Shown: piece after piece, positions 34,326 to 44,100 of the stretch
Position numbering within the stretch: position 1 is the first letter of the stretch
Layout of the letters: every line of letters starts with the position of its first letter
Assembly (NCBI RefSeq): GCF_002236105.1
Contig: NZ_NIWU01000002.1
Coordinates: forward strand, 806,001 to 870,000
Direction of reading: 5' to 3'
DNA: 64,000 nt
Origin: Pseudomonas umsongensis
Lineage (GTDB): Bacteria; Pseudomonadota; Gammaproteobacteria; Pseudomonadales; Pseudomonadaceae
Made by a program: the position numbers and the translations under genes
Notes under the pieces: model-generated
The model's input: only the letters and a program-made list of their open reading frames with translations
What the model was told of the DNA's origin: nothing
Databases searched by the model: none

Positions 34326-35501
34326 ATGAAAATCAAAGCGATCCGTACCCGCGTTTTCGAGTGGAAAGGCAAAGTCGTCCCACCTCAAGCGCACTTCTGC
34401 ACCAACGCCAGCGACATCCTGTTCGAACGCGGCGATGCCATGGGCTCGTTCCGATTCCACGGCTGGCTGGTGGTGGAAGTCGAGACCGACACCGGTCTTG
34501 TCGGCATCGGCAACTGCGCCCTGGCGCCACGGGTGGCCAAGGAAATCATCGACACCTACCTGGCACCCATCGCGATTGGCGAAGACCCGTTCGACAACGA
34601 ATACATCTGGCAGAAGATGTACCGCCAGAGCCATGCCTGGGGCCGCAAAGGCATCGGCATGGCGGCCATCTCGGCGATCGATATCGCCATCTGGGACATC
34701 ATGGGCAAGGCGGTCAACAAGCCGGTGTTCAAGCTGCTCGGCGGCCGCACCAAGGAAAAGATCTGGACCTACGCCTCCAAGCTCTACGCCAACGACAACC
34801 TCGACCTGTTCCTCGAAGAAGCCCAGGGGTATCTGAACCAAGGCTTCACCGCGCTGAAAATGCGCTTCGGTTACGGCCCGAAAGACGGCCCGGCGGGCAT
34901 GCGCAAGAACATCGAACAAGTGCGCGCCTTGCGTAACCTGGCCGGTCCCGACGTTGACATCATGCTCGAATGCTACATGGGCTGGACCCTCGAATATGCC
35001 CGCCGCATGTTGCCGAAACTGGTCGAGTTCGAGCCACGCTGGCTGGAAGAACCGGTGATCGCCGATGACATCGAAGGCTACATCGAGCTGAAAAAAATGG
35101 GGATCATGCCGATCTCCGGCGGTGAGCACGAATTCACGTCCTACGGCTTCAAGGACCTGCTCGAACGTCGCGCCGTCGACGTGATCCAGTACGACACCAA
35201 TCGCGTCGGCGGCATCACCGCCGCGCGCAAGATCAACGCCATGGCCGAAGCCTGGTCTGTACCGGTCATTCCGCACGCCGGGCAGATGCACAACTATCAC
35301 CTGACCATGTCCACCACCGCCTCGCCGATGGCCGAGTTCTTCCCGGTGTTCGACGTCGAGGTCGGCAACGAACTCTTCTACTACGTGTTCAAGGGCGAGC
35401 CGCAACCGGTCAACGGCTATATCCAGCTCGACGACAACAAGCCGGGTCTTGGCCTGGAAATCTCCGATGAGTACCTGAGCGACTTCAACATCATCGAGTG
35501 A
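34326..35501 (+). CDS. Enolase-superfamily dehydratase, L-rhamnonate dehydratase-like
   Basis: 391 residues, mandelate racemase / enolase fold. Metal ligands are visible as Glu215 (IMLECYMGW), Glu241-242 (WLEEP) and Glu267 (SGGEHEF); the catalytic His region is [11 protein letters not shown] (H317). This arrangement resembles RhmD, which removes water from an aldonic acid to give a 2-keto-3-deoxy acid. The actual acid may be a pentonate, given the two enzymes downstream. Start at 34326 has AAGGAA upstream; the in-frame extension to 34200 overlaps promoter sequence. First gene of a three-gene operon. Confidence 0.85.
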   Translation: MKIKAIRTRVFEWKGKVVPPQAHFCTNASDILFERGDAMGSFRFHGWLVVEVETDTGLVGIGNCALAPRVAKEIIDTYLAPIAIGEDPFDNEYIWQKMYRQSHAWGRKGIGMAAISAIDIAIWDIMGKAVNKPVFKLLGGRTKEKIWTYASKLYANDNLDLFLEEAQGYLNQGFTALKMRFGYGPKDGPAGMRKNIEQVRALRNLAGPDVDIMLECYMGWTLEYARRMLPKLVEFEPRWLEEPVIADDIEGYIELKKMGIMPISGGEHEFTSYGFKDLLERRAVDVIQYDTNRVGGITAARKINAMAEAWSVPVIPHAGQMHNYHLTMSTTASPMAEFFPVFDVEVGNELFYYVFKGEPQPVNGYIQLDDNKPGLGLEISDEYLSDFNIIE

Positions 35502-35524
35502 CCCCACGACTACCGGAGGACGAC

Positions 35525-36520
35525 ATGCGCCTGATTCAATTCGAAAACACGGCCGGTGAACGCCAGGTCGGGCTGGTCGACGGGGCACAAGTGCAGGTGC
35601 TCCAAGGCACCCGCAGCACCCGCGAACTGGCACTCGCGGCGATCCACGCCAAACGCAGCCTGGCAGAAGAAGTCGCTTTGCGCGGCACCGCGCCGGGCCC
35701 GGACTACGCACAGCTGTTGGGCCAAGGCCAGGTCCTGCCACCACTGGACCACGAAGACCCCGCCCATTGCCTGATCAGCGGCACCGGCCTGACCCACCTG
35801 GGCAGCGCCTCGACGCGGGACAAAATGCACCAGCAGGAGGGCGCCGTCGAAGCCGGCATGACCGACACCATGCGCATGTTCAAATGGGGCCTGGAAGGCG
35901 GCAAGCCAGCGGCCGGACAGGTCGGTGCGCAGCCGGAATGGTTCTACAAGGGCGACGGCAGCATCGTCGTGCGCCCTGGTGCGGACTTCCCGGCGCCGCC
36001 CTTCGCCGAAGACGCCGGTGAAGAACCGGAGCTGACCGGGCTCTACGTGATCGGCGACGACGGCCAGCCGTATCGCGTCGGTTATGCCTTGGGCAATGAG
36101 TTCTCCGACCATGTCATGGAACGGCGTAACTACCTGTACCTCGCCCATTCGAAATTGCGCTGCTGCTCCTACGGACCCGAGTTGCGCGTCGGTGAATTGC
36201 CCAGGCACCTGGTCGGCACCAGCCGCATCAAGCGCAATGGCGAAACGATCTGGGAAAAGGAATTTCTCAGCGGCGAAGACAACATGTGCCACAGCCTGGC
36301 CAACCTCGAGTTCCACCACTTCAAGTACGCACAATTCTTGCGGCCCGGTGACGTTCATGTGCACTACTTCGGCACCGCCACACTGTCGTTTGCCGACAGC
36401 ATCAAGACCCAGCCGGGCGATCGCTTCCAGATCAGCCTCGATGAGTTCGGTGCGCCACTGGTGAACGGCATCGGCGAAAGTGCCCAGCCGTTGCCTATCG
36501 GTCAGGTGCGCACACTCTGA
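35525..36520 (+). CDS. AraD1/GguC-like FAH-family protein, probable 2-keto-3-deoxy acid dehydratase
   Basis: 331 residues of the fumarylacetoacetate-hydrolase superfamily. The C-terminal domain contains YALGNEFSDHVMERRNYLYLAHSK (~185-208) with metal-binding acidic residues; LISGTGLTHLGSASTRDKMH (~83-102) precedes it. It resembles AraD1/GguC proteins and, by role, Caulobacter XylX, which dehydrates 2-keto-3-deoxy-pentonate to 2-oxoglutarate semialdehyde. A hydrolytic or aldolase-like activity is the alternative. GGAGG lies seven bases before the ATG; the gene starts 23 bp after the dehydratase. Confidence 0.82.
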   Translation: MRLIQFENTAGERQVGLVDGAQVQVLQGTRSTRELALAAIHAKRSLAEEVALRGTAPGPDYAQLLGQGQVLPPLDHEDPAHCLISGTGLTHLGSASTRDKMHQQEGAVEAGMTDTMRMFKWGLEGGKPAAGQVGAQPEWFYKGDGSIVVRPGADFPAPPFAEDAGEEPELTGLYVIGDDGQPYRVGYALGNEFSDHVMERRNYLYLAHSKLRCCSYGPELRVGELPRHLVGTSRIKRNGETIWEKEFLSGEDNMCHSLANLEFHHFKYAQFLRPGDVHVHYFGTATLSFADSIKTQPGDRFQISLDEFGAPLVNGIGESAQPLPIGQVRTL

Positions 36521-36523
36521 CCC

Positions 36524-36555
36524 CCTGTAGGAGCCGGCAAGCCGGCTCCTACAGG
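36524..36555. repeat. 32-bp perfect palindrome between two operon genes
   Basis: CCTGTAGGAGCCGGC-AA-GCCGGCTCCTACAGG: 15-bp arms and a two-base centre. A compact REP. It lies three bases after one stop codon and 24 before the next ATG, so it may dampen expression of the aldehyde dehydrogenase gene. Confidence 0.9.
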
Positions 36556-36579
36556 TCTGCCATTGATCAAGGAACTCAC

Positions 36580-38160
36580 ATGACTCAATTTCTTGGCCAC
36601 AACTACATCGGCGGCCGCCGCAGCGCCAACGGCACCTTGCAACTGCAAAGTCTCGATGCAAGCACCGGCGAGCCATTGCCCGGCACCTTCTTTCAGGCGT
36701 CCGAAGCCGAAGTGGATGCCGCCGCCAAAGCCGCCGCGGCGGCGTACCCGATCTACCGCATCTTGAGCGCGGAAAAACGCGCGACCTTCCTCGACGCCAT
36801 CGCCGATGAAATCGATGCGCTGGGCGAGGATTTCGTTGCCACCGTTTGCCGCGAAACCGCGTTGCCGGCCGGGCGTATCCAGGGCGAACGCGGTCGCACC
36901 AGCGGCCAGTTGCGCTTGTTCGCCAAGGTGCTGCGTCGCGGTGATTTCTACGGCGCACGCATCGATCGGGCGCTGCCGGAGCGCCAGCCATTGCCGCGCC
37001 CGGATCTGCGTCAGTACCGCATCGCCCTGGGGCCGGTGGCCGTGTTCGGCGCGAGCAACTTTCCGTTGGCGTTCTCCACGGCGGGTGGCGATACCGCCTC
37101 GGCCCTGGCCGCCGGTTGCCCGGTGGTGTTCAAGGCCCATAGCGGGCACATGGCAACCGCCGAATGGGTGGCGGACGCGATCATCCGCGCCGCCGAACGC
37201 ACGCAAATGCCGGCCGGGGTTTTCAACATGATTTATGGCGGTGGCGTCGGTGAGTGGCTGGTCAAGCACCCGGCGATCCAGGCCGTGGGTTTCACCGGTT
37301 CGCTCAAAGGTGGCAATGCCTTGAGCCACATGGCCGCAACCCGGCCACAGCCGATTCCGGTGTTCGCCGAGATGTCGAGCATCAACCCGGTGTTCCTGCT
37401 GCCCGAGGCGCTGGCGGTGCGCGGCGAGCAGATCGCGGCGCAACTCGCCGGCTCGGTGACCCTGGGCTGTGGTCAGTTCTGTACCAATCCAGGGCTGGTC
37501 ATCGGCCTGCGTTCGCCGCAGTTCAGCAGCTTTCTCGAAATTTTTTGCGCGAGCATGAACCAGCAACCTGCGCAAACCATGCTCAATGCCGCAGGGCTGG
37601 ACAGCTACAGCCGAGGTTTGGGTGAACTGCACGAACATCCGGGGCTGACTCATCTGGCGGGCAAGCCGCAACAGGGCAATCAGGCGCAGCCGCAAGTGTT
37701 CAAGGCCGATGTCAGCCTGTTGCTCAAGGGCGATGAGTTGCTTCAGGAAGAAGTATTCGGGCCGACCACCATCGTCATCGAAGTCGAGGACCGCGCGCAG
37801 TTGGCGGCGGCGCTACAGGGCCTGCGCGGGCAGTTGACGGCGACCTTGATCGGCGAGCCTGACGAGTTGCTGCAGTACCGCTGGCTGGCGGAGATGTTGC
37901 AGGAAAAGGTCGGGCGGATTCTGCTCAATGGCTATCCGACCGGCGTCGAGGTGTGCGAAGCGATGGTGCATGGCGGGCCGTATCCGGCGACGTCCGACTC
38001 GCGCGGCACCTCGGTCGGTACCCTGGCCATCGACCGCTTCCTGCGCCCGGTGTGCTTCCAGAACTACCCGGACGCGTTGCTGCCCGAGGCGTTGCAGAAC
38101 GCTAATCCGCTGGGGATTCGGCGATTGGTGGATGGGGAGGTGAGTTCGTTGGCGTTGTGA
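36580..38160 (+). CDS. 2-oxoglutarate semialdehyde (2,5-dioxovalerate) dehydrogenase
   Basis: 526 residues, NADP-type aldehyde dehydrogenase. GPVAVFGASNFPLAFSTAGGDTASALAAGCPVVFKAH (~147-183) is the KGSADH hallmark; the general base is Glu264 (FAEMSSINPVF) and the nucleophile Cys301 (GCGQFCTNPG). It oxidises 2-oxoglutarate semialdehyde to 2-oxoglutarate, the shared last step of non-phosphorylative pentonate, hexarate and hydroxyproline breakdown. The preceding dehydratases favour the sugar-acid route. Last gene of the operon, followed by a REP pair. Confidence 0.9.
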   Translation: MTQFLGHNYIGGRRSANGTLQLQSLDASTGEPLPGTFFQASEAEVDAAAKAAAAAYPIYRILSAEKRATFLDAIADEIDALGEDFVATVCRETALPAGRIQGERGRTSGQLRLFAKVLRRGDFYGARIDRALPERQPLPRPDLRQYRIALGPVAVFGASNFPLAFSTAGGDTASALAAGCPVVFKAHSGHMATAEWVADAIIRAAERTQMPAGVFNMIYGGGVGEWLVKHPAIQAVGFTGSLKGGNALSHMAATRPQPIPVFAEMSSINPVFLLPEALAVRGEQIAAQLAGSVTLGCGQFCTNPGLVIGLRSPQFSSFLEIFCASMNQQPAQTMLNAAGLDSYSRGLGELHEHPGLTHLAGKPQQGNQAQPQVFKADVSLLLKGDELLQEEVFGPTTIVIEVEDRAQLAAALQGLRGQLTATLIGEPDELLQYRWLAEMLQEKVGRILLNGYPTGVEVCEAMVHGGPYPATSDSRGTSVGTLAIDRFLRPVCFQNYPDALLPEALQNANPLGIRRLVDGEVSSLAL

Positions 38161-38166
38161 TTTCCC

Positions 38167-38252
38167 CCTGTAGGAGCTGCCGCAGGCTGCGATCTTTCGA
38201 TTTTGCTTTTAAAAACAAGATCAAAAGATCGCAGCCTGCGGCAGCTCCTACA
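38167..38252. repeat. REP inverted pair
   Basis: CCTGTAGGAGCTGCCGCAGG and its complement, close to perfect over ~35 bp, between convergent genes. Confidence 0.9.
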
Positions 38253-38269
38253 ATCATCGTCGCAGCAAC

Positions 38270-39157
38270 TTACCTGGTCCTGGCCTGCTTCAACACCAGC
38301 CACAACGCCGCCGCAATCAACACCCCGCCATAGACATGCGCCATCGACAATGGCTCATCCAGTAACAGCGCCCCCCACAACACGCCGAACGGCGGGATCA
38401 GGAAGGTCGTGGTCATCGACCTCACCGGCCCGACCGAACTGAGCAAGCGGAAGTAAACGATGTACGCAAGCGCGGTGCACACCAGCCCCAATCCCAGCAG
38501 CGACAACCAGACACTCCAGCCGCCCCAGCTTGCCGGCGGTTGGCTGATCACGCTGTAGCCGAACAACGGCAACAGGAACAGCGTGGCGCCGAGCATGCTG
38601 CCCAGCGCAGACAAACGGCTGTCGAGGCCGCCGGCCTGATCCAGCCAGCGGCGGGCGAGGAATCCGGCGAAACCATAACAGGTGGTGGCGAGCAGGCAGG
38701 CGAAGGCGCCCATCAGCAACTGCAGGTCGAATGCGACCGGGCCTGCGCGGGTCAGCACACCAACGCCAAGCAATCCGAGCAATACCCCGCCGAGCTTGGC
38801 GGCGGTGAGTCTCTCATGAAAAAACAGCCCACCGATCAAAACGCCCATCAGTGGTGTGGTGGCGTTGAAAATCGCCGAGTACCCGGCCGGCAGCACCTGG
38901 GCAGCCACGGAATACAGAGTTGCTGGAATCCCGGAGTTGATCACCCCGAGCAGCATCACAGTCTTGAGCTTGCCTTTGAAATCCCAGCTGATGCGCATCA
39001 GCCCGAGGATCAGCAACAAGCCGGTAGCGGCAATCGACACGCGGAAAAAGGCCGTAGGGATCGTGCCAATCACCGGGGCGATGATGCGCATGAACAGAAA
39101 GCTCGCACCCCAGATGGCCGCCAGTGACAGTAAACGGACTATATCGACGGGGTTCAC
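38270..39157 (-). CDS. EamA/DMT family transporter (GTG start)
   Basis: 295 residues, ten membrane segments in two EamA repeats. Typical pieces are SLAAIWGASFLFMRIIAP at the N-terminus and GALLLDEPLSMAHVYGGVLI near the end (~265-284). The start is taken as the GTG at 39157, with AAGGAAGGAGAG upstream; the frame is open further but those residues are polar and arginine-rich. Exporter of unknown metabolites. Confidence 0.85.
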   Translation of the reverse strand: MNPVDIVRLLSLAAIWGASFLFMRIIAPVIGTIPTAFFRVSIAATGLLLILGLMRISWDFKGKLKTVMLLGVINSGIPATLYSVAAQVLPAGYSAIFNATTPLMGVLIGGLFFHERLTAAKLGGVLLGLLGVGVLTRAGPVAFDLQLLMGAFACLLATTCYGFAGFLARRWLDQAGGLDSRLSALGSMLGATLFLLPLFGYSVISQPPASWGGWSVWLSLLGLGLVCTALAYIVYFRLLSSVGPVRSMTTTFLIPPFGVLWGALLLDEPLSMAHVYGGVLIAAALWLVLKQARTR

Positions 39158-39313
39158 GCTGCTCTCCTTCCTTGATCGGGGGAGAGTGTTGCCGAGCGGC
39201 TGATCCATGGCAACCGGAAAACGGGCAAATAACCCGCGCGCAAAATTACACTTCTCCTGCACCCGCTTCACTGGCTAAGCTCAGGGCTCACGAATTCCCG
39301 CAGAGGTCTCACC

Positions 39314-41032
39314 ATGCCGCAGCAATGGCCAGCCGCCGACATCGCCCGCCTGATCCTCGATGGCTTTGACGATTACCGCGAGCATTTTCGCCAGATCACC
39401 GACGGCGCCCGGGCCCGCTTCGAGCAAGCCAGGTGGCAGGAGACGCAGTCGGCGTCGGCGGCGCGGATCAATCTCTACGAAGAAAAAGTCAGTGAGACAG
39501 TGGCACGATTGCACACCGCCTTTGACACCGACACGCTGGACGTCAGTTGCTGGCCGCTGGTCAAGAGCGCGTACATCACCTTGATCGACCTGCGCTTCGA
39601 CGATGAATTGTCCGAGACCTGGTACAACTCGATTTTCTGCGGCCTGTTCAGCCATGACCTGATCAGCGACGGCTGCATGTTCATCCACACCACACGGCCG
39701 AGCCTGCGCCGGGCCCGCGCCGCGCAAACCCGCACCTACAAGCCCCAAGGCCAGCTGGCGGGCATGCTGGCGAGCATCTTCGCCGATTATCGCTTCAGCG
39801 AGGACTACGCCGACCTGCCCGGCGACCTGCGCCGCCTTGAAGCGCAACTGCGCGAGAACCTGCCCGATTGGGTGTGCAAGGACCCTGAACTGAGCGTCGA
39901 ACTGTTTTCCTCGGTGCTCTACCGCAACAAGGGCGCCTACCTGGTGGGGCGCATCTACACCGCCGATGAGCAATGGCCATTGGCGATCCCGCTTCTGCAC
40001 CTCGAGGGGCGGGGGATCCAGATCGATGCACTGATCACCGACGAGGCGGACGTGTCGATCATCTTTTCCTTCACCCGTTCGTATTTCATGGTGGATGTGC
40101 CGGTGCCGGCGGAGTTCATCGGTTTCCTCAAGCGCATCCTGCCGGGCAAGCACGTCGCCGAGTTGTACACCTCGATCGGCTTCTACAAGCATGGCAAGTC
40201 TGAGTTCTACCGCGCGCTGATCAACCACCTGGCCAACACCGACGACCAGTTCATCATGGCGCCGGGCGTGCGCGGCATGGTCATGAGCGTGTTCACCCTG
40301 CCGGGTTTCAACACGGTATTCAAAATCATCAAGGACCGTTTCTCACCGTCGAAAAACGTCGACCGCGCTACGGTGATCGAGAAGTACCGGCTGGTGAAAA
40401 GCGTCGACCGTGTCGGGCGCATGGCCGACACCCAGGAGTTCGCCGACTTCCGTTTCCCGCTGAGCAAGTTCGACCATGCGTGCCTCGAAGAACTGCTGGA
40501 TGTCGCGCCGTCCACGGTGTCGGTGGAAGGCGACACGGTGCTGATCCGCCACTGCTGGACCGAGCGGCGGATGACGCCGCTGAACCTGTACCTGGAAAAC
40601 GCCAACCCGGCGCAGGTGCGCGAAGCCCTGGAGGATTACGGCCTGGCGATCAAGCAACTGGCGGCGGCGAACATCTTTCCCGGGGACATGCTGCTCAAGA
40701 ACTTCGGCGTCACGCGGCATGGGCGCGTGGTGTTTTATGACTATGACGAGATCTGCTTCCTGACCGAAGCCAACTTCCGCCACATTCCGCAACCGCGTAC
40801 GCCGGAAGATGAGATGGCGTCCGAGCCTTGGTATTCGATCGGGCCGCTGGATGTGTTTCCTGAGGAATTCCCGCCGTTTCTATTTGCCGATTCGGGCCAG
40901 CGCAAGTTGTTCGATCAACTGCACGGCGAGCTGTATAACGCCGATTACTGGAAGAGCCTGCAAGAGGCCATCCGTGCCGGCAAGGTGATCGATGTGTTCC
41001 CTTATCGGCGCAAGGGCCTCGATAACGAGTAA
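39314..41032 (+). CDS. aceK: Isocitrate dehydrogenase kinase/phosphatase
   Basis: 572 residues, the AceK length. AceK phosphorylates or dephosphorylates isocitrate dehydrogenase to switch carbon between the TCA cycle and the glyoxylate shunt. The ATP loop is [17 protein letters not shown] (~316-332) and the kinase Asp region [19 protein letters not shown] (~472-490). Unlike E. coli, it is not in an aceBAK operon but stands alone before hrpA, as in other pseudomonads. Confidence 0.94.
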   Translation: MPQQWPAADIARLILDGFDDYREHFRQITDGARARFEQARWQETQSASAARINLYEEKVSETVARLHTAFDTDTLDVSCWPLVKSAYITLIDLRFDDELSETWYNSIFCGLFSHDLISDGCMFIHTTRPSLRRARAAQTRTYKPQGQLAGMLASIFADYRFSEDYADLPGDLRRLEAQLRENLPDWVCKDPELSVELFSSVLYRNKGAYLVGRIYTADEQWPLAIPLLHLEGRGIQIDALITDEADVSIIFSFTRSYFMVDVPVPAEFIGFLKRILPGKHVAELYTSIGFYKHGKSEFYRALINHLANTDDQFIMAPGVRGMVMSVFTLPGFNTVFKIIKDRFSPSKNVDRATVIEKYRLVKSVDRVGRMADTQEFADFRFPLSKFDHACLEELLDVAPSTVSVEGDTVLIRHCWTERRMTPLNLYLENANPAQVREALEDYGLAIKQLAAANIFPGDMLLKNFGVTRHGRVVFYDYDEICFLTEANFRHIPQPRTPEDEMASEPWYSIGPLDVFPEEFPPFLFADSGQRKLFDQLHGELYNADYWKSLQEAIRAGKVIDVFPYRRKGLDNE

Positions 41033-41043
41033 CCCCCCACACA

Positions 41044-41074
41044 GATCGTTCCCACGCTCTGCGTGGGAACGATC
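41044..41074. repeat. GATCGTTCCCACGC palindrome
   Basis: GATCGTTCCCACGC-TCT-GCGTGGGAACGATC, perfect 14-bp stem. It lies between aceK and hrpA, which are on the same strand, and may end the aceK transcript. Confidence 0.9.
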
Positions 41075-41154
41075 AGGGAACCAGCGATCACACGGAAGCC
41101 CAAATCTGCGACAATCCGCCCCCTGCGCCACTAGACGACTGAATTGCGTACCTG

Positions 41155-44100
41155 ATGACCGACGAATCGCCCTCCATCGACAAACTGCTGAAAAACCTCG
41201 ATCACGCCATGCTCGCCGACCGCCACCGGCTGCGGCGGCAGTTGCTTGAGCTGCGCAAGAAACCCGACGAGGCCAAACTGGCCCAGTGGGTAGCGCGGAT
41301 GCAGGCGTCTTGTGACCAGGTGCTGGCCCGCCGTGCCAGCCTGCCGGTGATTCGTTACGACGACAGCCTGCCGATCGCCGCCAAGCGCGACGAAATCAAG
41401 AAGGCCCTGCAACAGCATCAGGTGCTGATCATTGCCGGCGAAACCGGGTCGGGTAAAACCACCCAGCTGCCGAAGATCTGCCTGGAAATCGGGCGCGGCC
41501 AACATGGCCTGATCGGCCACACCCAACCGCGTCGGATCGCCGCGCGCAGCGTGGCCGCCCGTGTGGCCGAAGAACTCGGCACGCCGTTGGGTGCCCTGGT
41601 CGGCTATCAGGTGCGGTTCGAGGACCAGAGCGATTCCAATACGTTGATCAAGCTGATGACCGACGGCATCCTGCTGGCGGAAACCCAGAACGACCGTTAT
41701 CTGGAACGCTACGACACGATCATCGTCGACGAAGCCCACGAACGCAGCCTCAACATCGATTTCCTGCTCGGTTACCTGAAAACCCTGCTGCCGCGTCGTC
41801 CGGACCTGAAAGTCATCATCACTTCGGCGACCATCGACCTGGAGCGCTTCTCCAAGCATTTCGACGATGCGCCGATTGTCGAGGTCTCCGGTCGCACCTT
41901 CCCGGTGGACACCTGGTATCGCCCGCTGACCCTGGAACAGGACGAGGAAGGCAACCGCGTCGAAGACGACCTGACGGTGGATCAGGCGATCCTCGCCACC
42001 CTCGATGAAATTGCCGCCTATGAGCGCAGCGAACGCCGCAGCCCCGGTGACGTGCTCGTGTTCCTGCCCGGCGAGCGCGAGATTCGCGACGCCGCCGACA
42101 TGCTGCGCAAGGCCCAGCTCAAACACACCGAGATCCTGCCGTTGTACGCGCGCCTGTCGCCGGCCGAGCAGCAGCGGATTTTCCAGTCGCACCCGGGCCG
42201 TCGCGTGGTGCTGGCGACCAACGTCGCGGAAACCTCGCTGACCGTGCCGGGCATCCGATACGTGATCGACAGCGGCACTGCGCGCATCAGTCGCTACAGC
42301 TACCGCGCCAAGGTCCAGCGCCTGCCGATCGAAGCCATTTCCCAGGCCAGCGCCAACCAGCGTAAGGGCCGATGCGGACGGGTCGAGCCGGGCATCTGTG
42401 TGCGCCTGTACAGCGAAGAGGATTTCCTCGGGCGTCCGGAATTTACCGATCCGGAAATCCTGCGCACCAACCTGGCCGCGGTTATTTTGCAGATGCTGCA
42501 CCTGCGCCTCGGCGAAATCACCGCGTTCCCGTTTATCGAACCGCCAGATGGCAAGGCGATCAGCGACGGTTTCAACCTGCTGCAAGAACTCTCGGCAGTA
42601 GACCGCAACAGCCAGTTGACCCCCCTTGGTCGCCAATTGGCGCGGCTGCCGGTGGACCCGCGCATGGGCCGCATGCTACTCGAAGCGGCGAAGCTCGGCA
42701 GCCTGCAGGAAGTGCTGATCGTCGCCAGTGCCATGTCGATCCAGGACCCGCGCGAACGTCCGCCGGAACGCCAGCAAGCGGCGGATCAGGCCCATGCGCA
42801 ATGGAAGGACAGCGACTCGGACTTCGCCGGGCTGGTCAACCTGTGGCGCGGTTTCGAAGAGCAGCGCCAGGCGCTGACGGCGAGCCCGCTGCGCAACTGG
42901 TGTCGCAAGAATTTCCTGAATTACCTGCGTCTGCGTGAATGGCGCGACTCCCATCGCCAATTGAGCCTGATCTGCCGCGACATGCAGTTGAGCCTCAATA
43001 AAGAGCCGGCGGACTATCCAAAACTGCACAAGGCGGTGCTGGTGGGGTTGCTGAGCCAGATCGGCCAGAAAACCGAAGACGGCGATTACCTCGGCGCGCG
43101 TCAGCGACGATTCTGGATTCACCCCTCGTCAGGTATCGGCAAGAAGCGTCCGCAATGGCTGATGACCGCCGAACTGGTGGAAACCACCAAGCTGTATGCA
43201 CGCATGGTGGCCAAGATCGATGCCGACTGGATCGAGCCGCTGGCCGGGCACCTGATCAAGAAAAACCACTTCGAACCCCATTGGGAGAAGAAGCGTGGCC
43301 AGGTCGTGGCCTTCGAGCAGATCACCCTGTTCGGGCTGATCGTGGTCGGCCGCCGGCCGGTGCATTACGGCCCGGTCGATCCGGTGGTGTCCCGTGAACT
43401 GTTCATCCGTGAAGCGTTGGTGCGCGGCGAGATCCAGTCCAAAGCCAAATGCCTGACCGCCAACAAGCAGTTGCTGGAACAGCTTGACGAGCTGGAAGCC
43501 AAGGCCCGTCGCCGCGACATCCTGGCTGACGAAGAAACCCTCTACGCCTTCTACGATGCGCGCCTGCCGGCAGAAATCCACCAGACCGCGACCTTTGACA
43601 GCTGGTATCGGATCAACAGCCAGAAAGACCCGCAACTGCTGATCATGCGCGAGGAAGACGTGCTGGCCCGCGAAGCCAGTGAAGTCACCGCCCAGCACTA
43701 TCCGGACACGCTGCACATCGGCGACCTGGAACTGGCCCTGAGCTACCACTTCGAACCGAACCACCCGCGTGATGGCGTGACCCTGCGGGTACCGGCACCG
43801 CTGTTGCCGATGCTGCCGCCGGAGCGCCTGGAGTGGCTGGTGCCGGGCGTGATCGAAGCCAAGTGCATTGCGCTGGTGCGTAACTTGCCCAAGGCCTTGC
43901 GCAAGAATTTCGTGCCGGTGCCGGATTTCGTCAAAGCCGCGTTGCAGCGCATGACCTTCGCTGAAGGCTCGTTGCCACAAGCCTTGGGTCGCGAGTTGTT
44001 GCGCATGACCGGCGCCCGGGTCAGCGATGAAGCCTGGAGCGAGGCGGCACAACAGGTCGAAAGCCATCTGCGGATGAACCTGGAAATCGTCGACGCCCAG

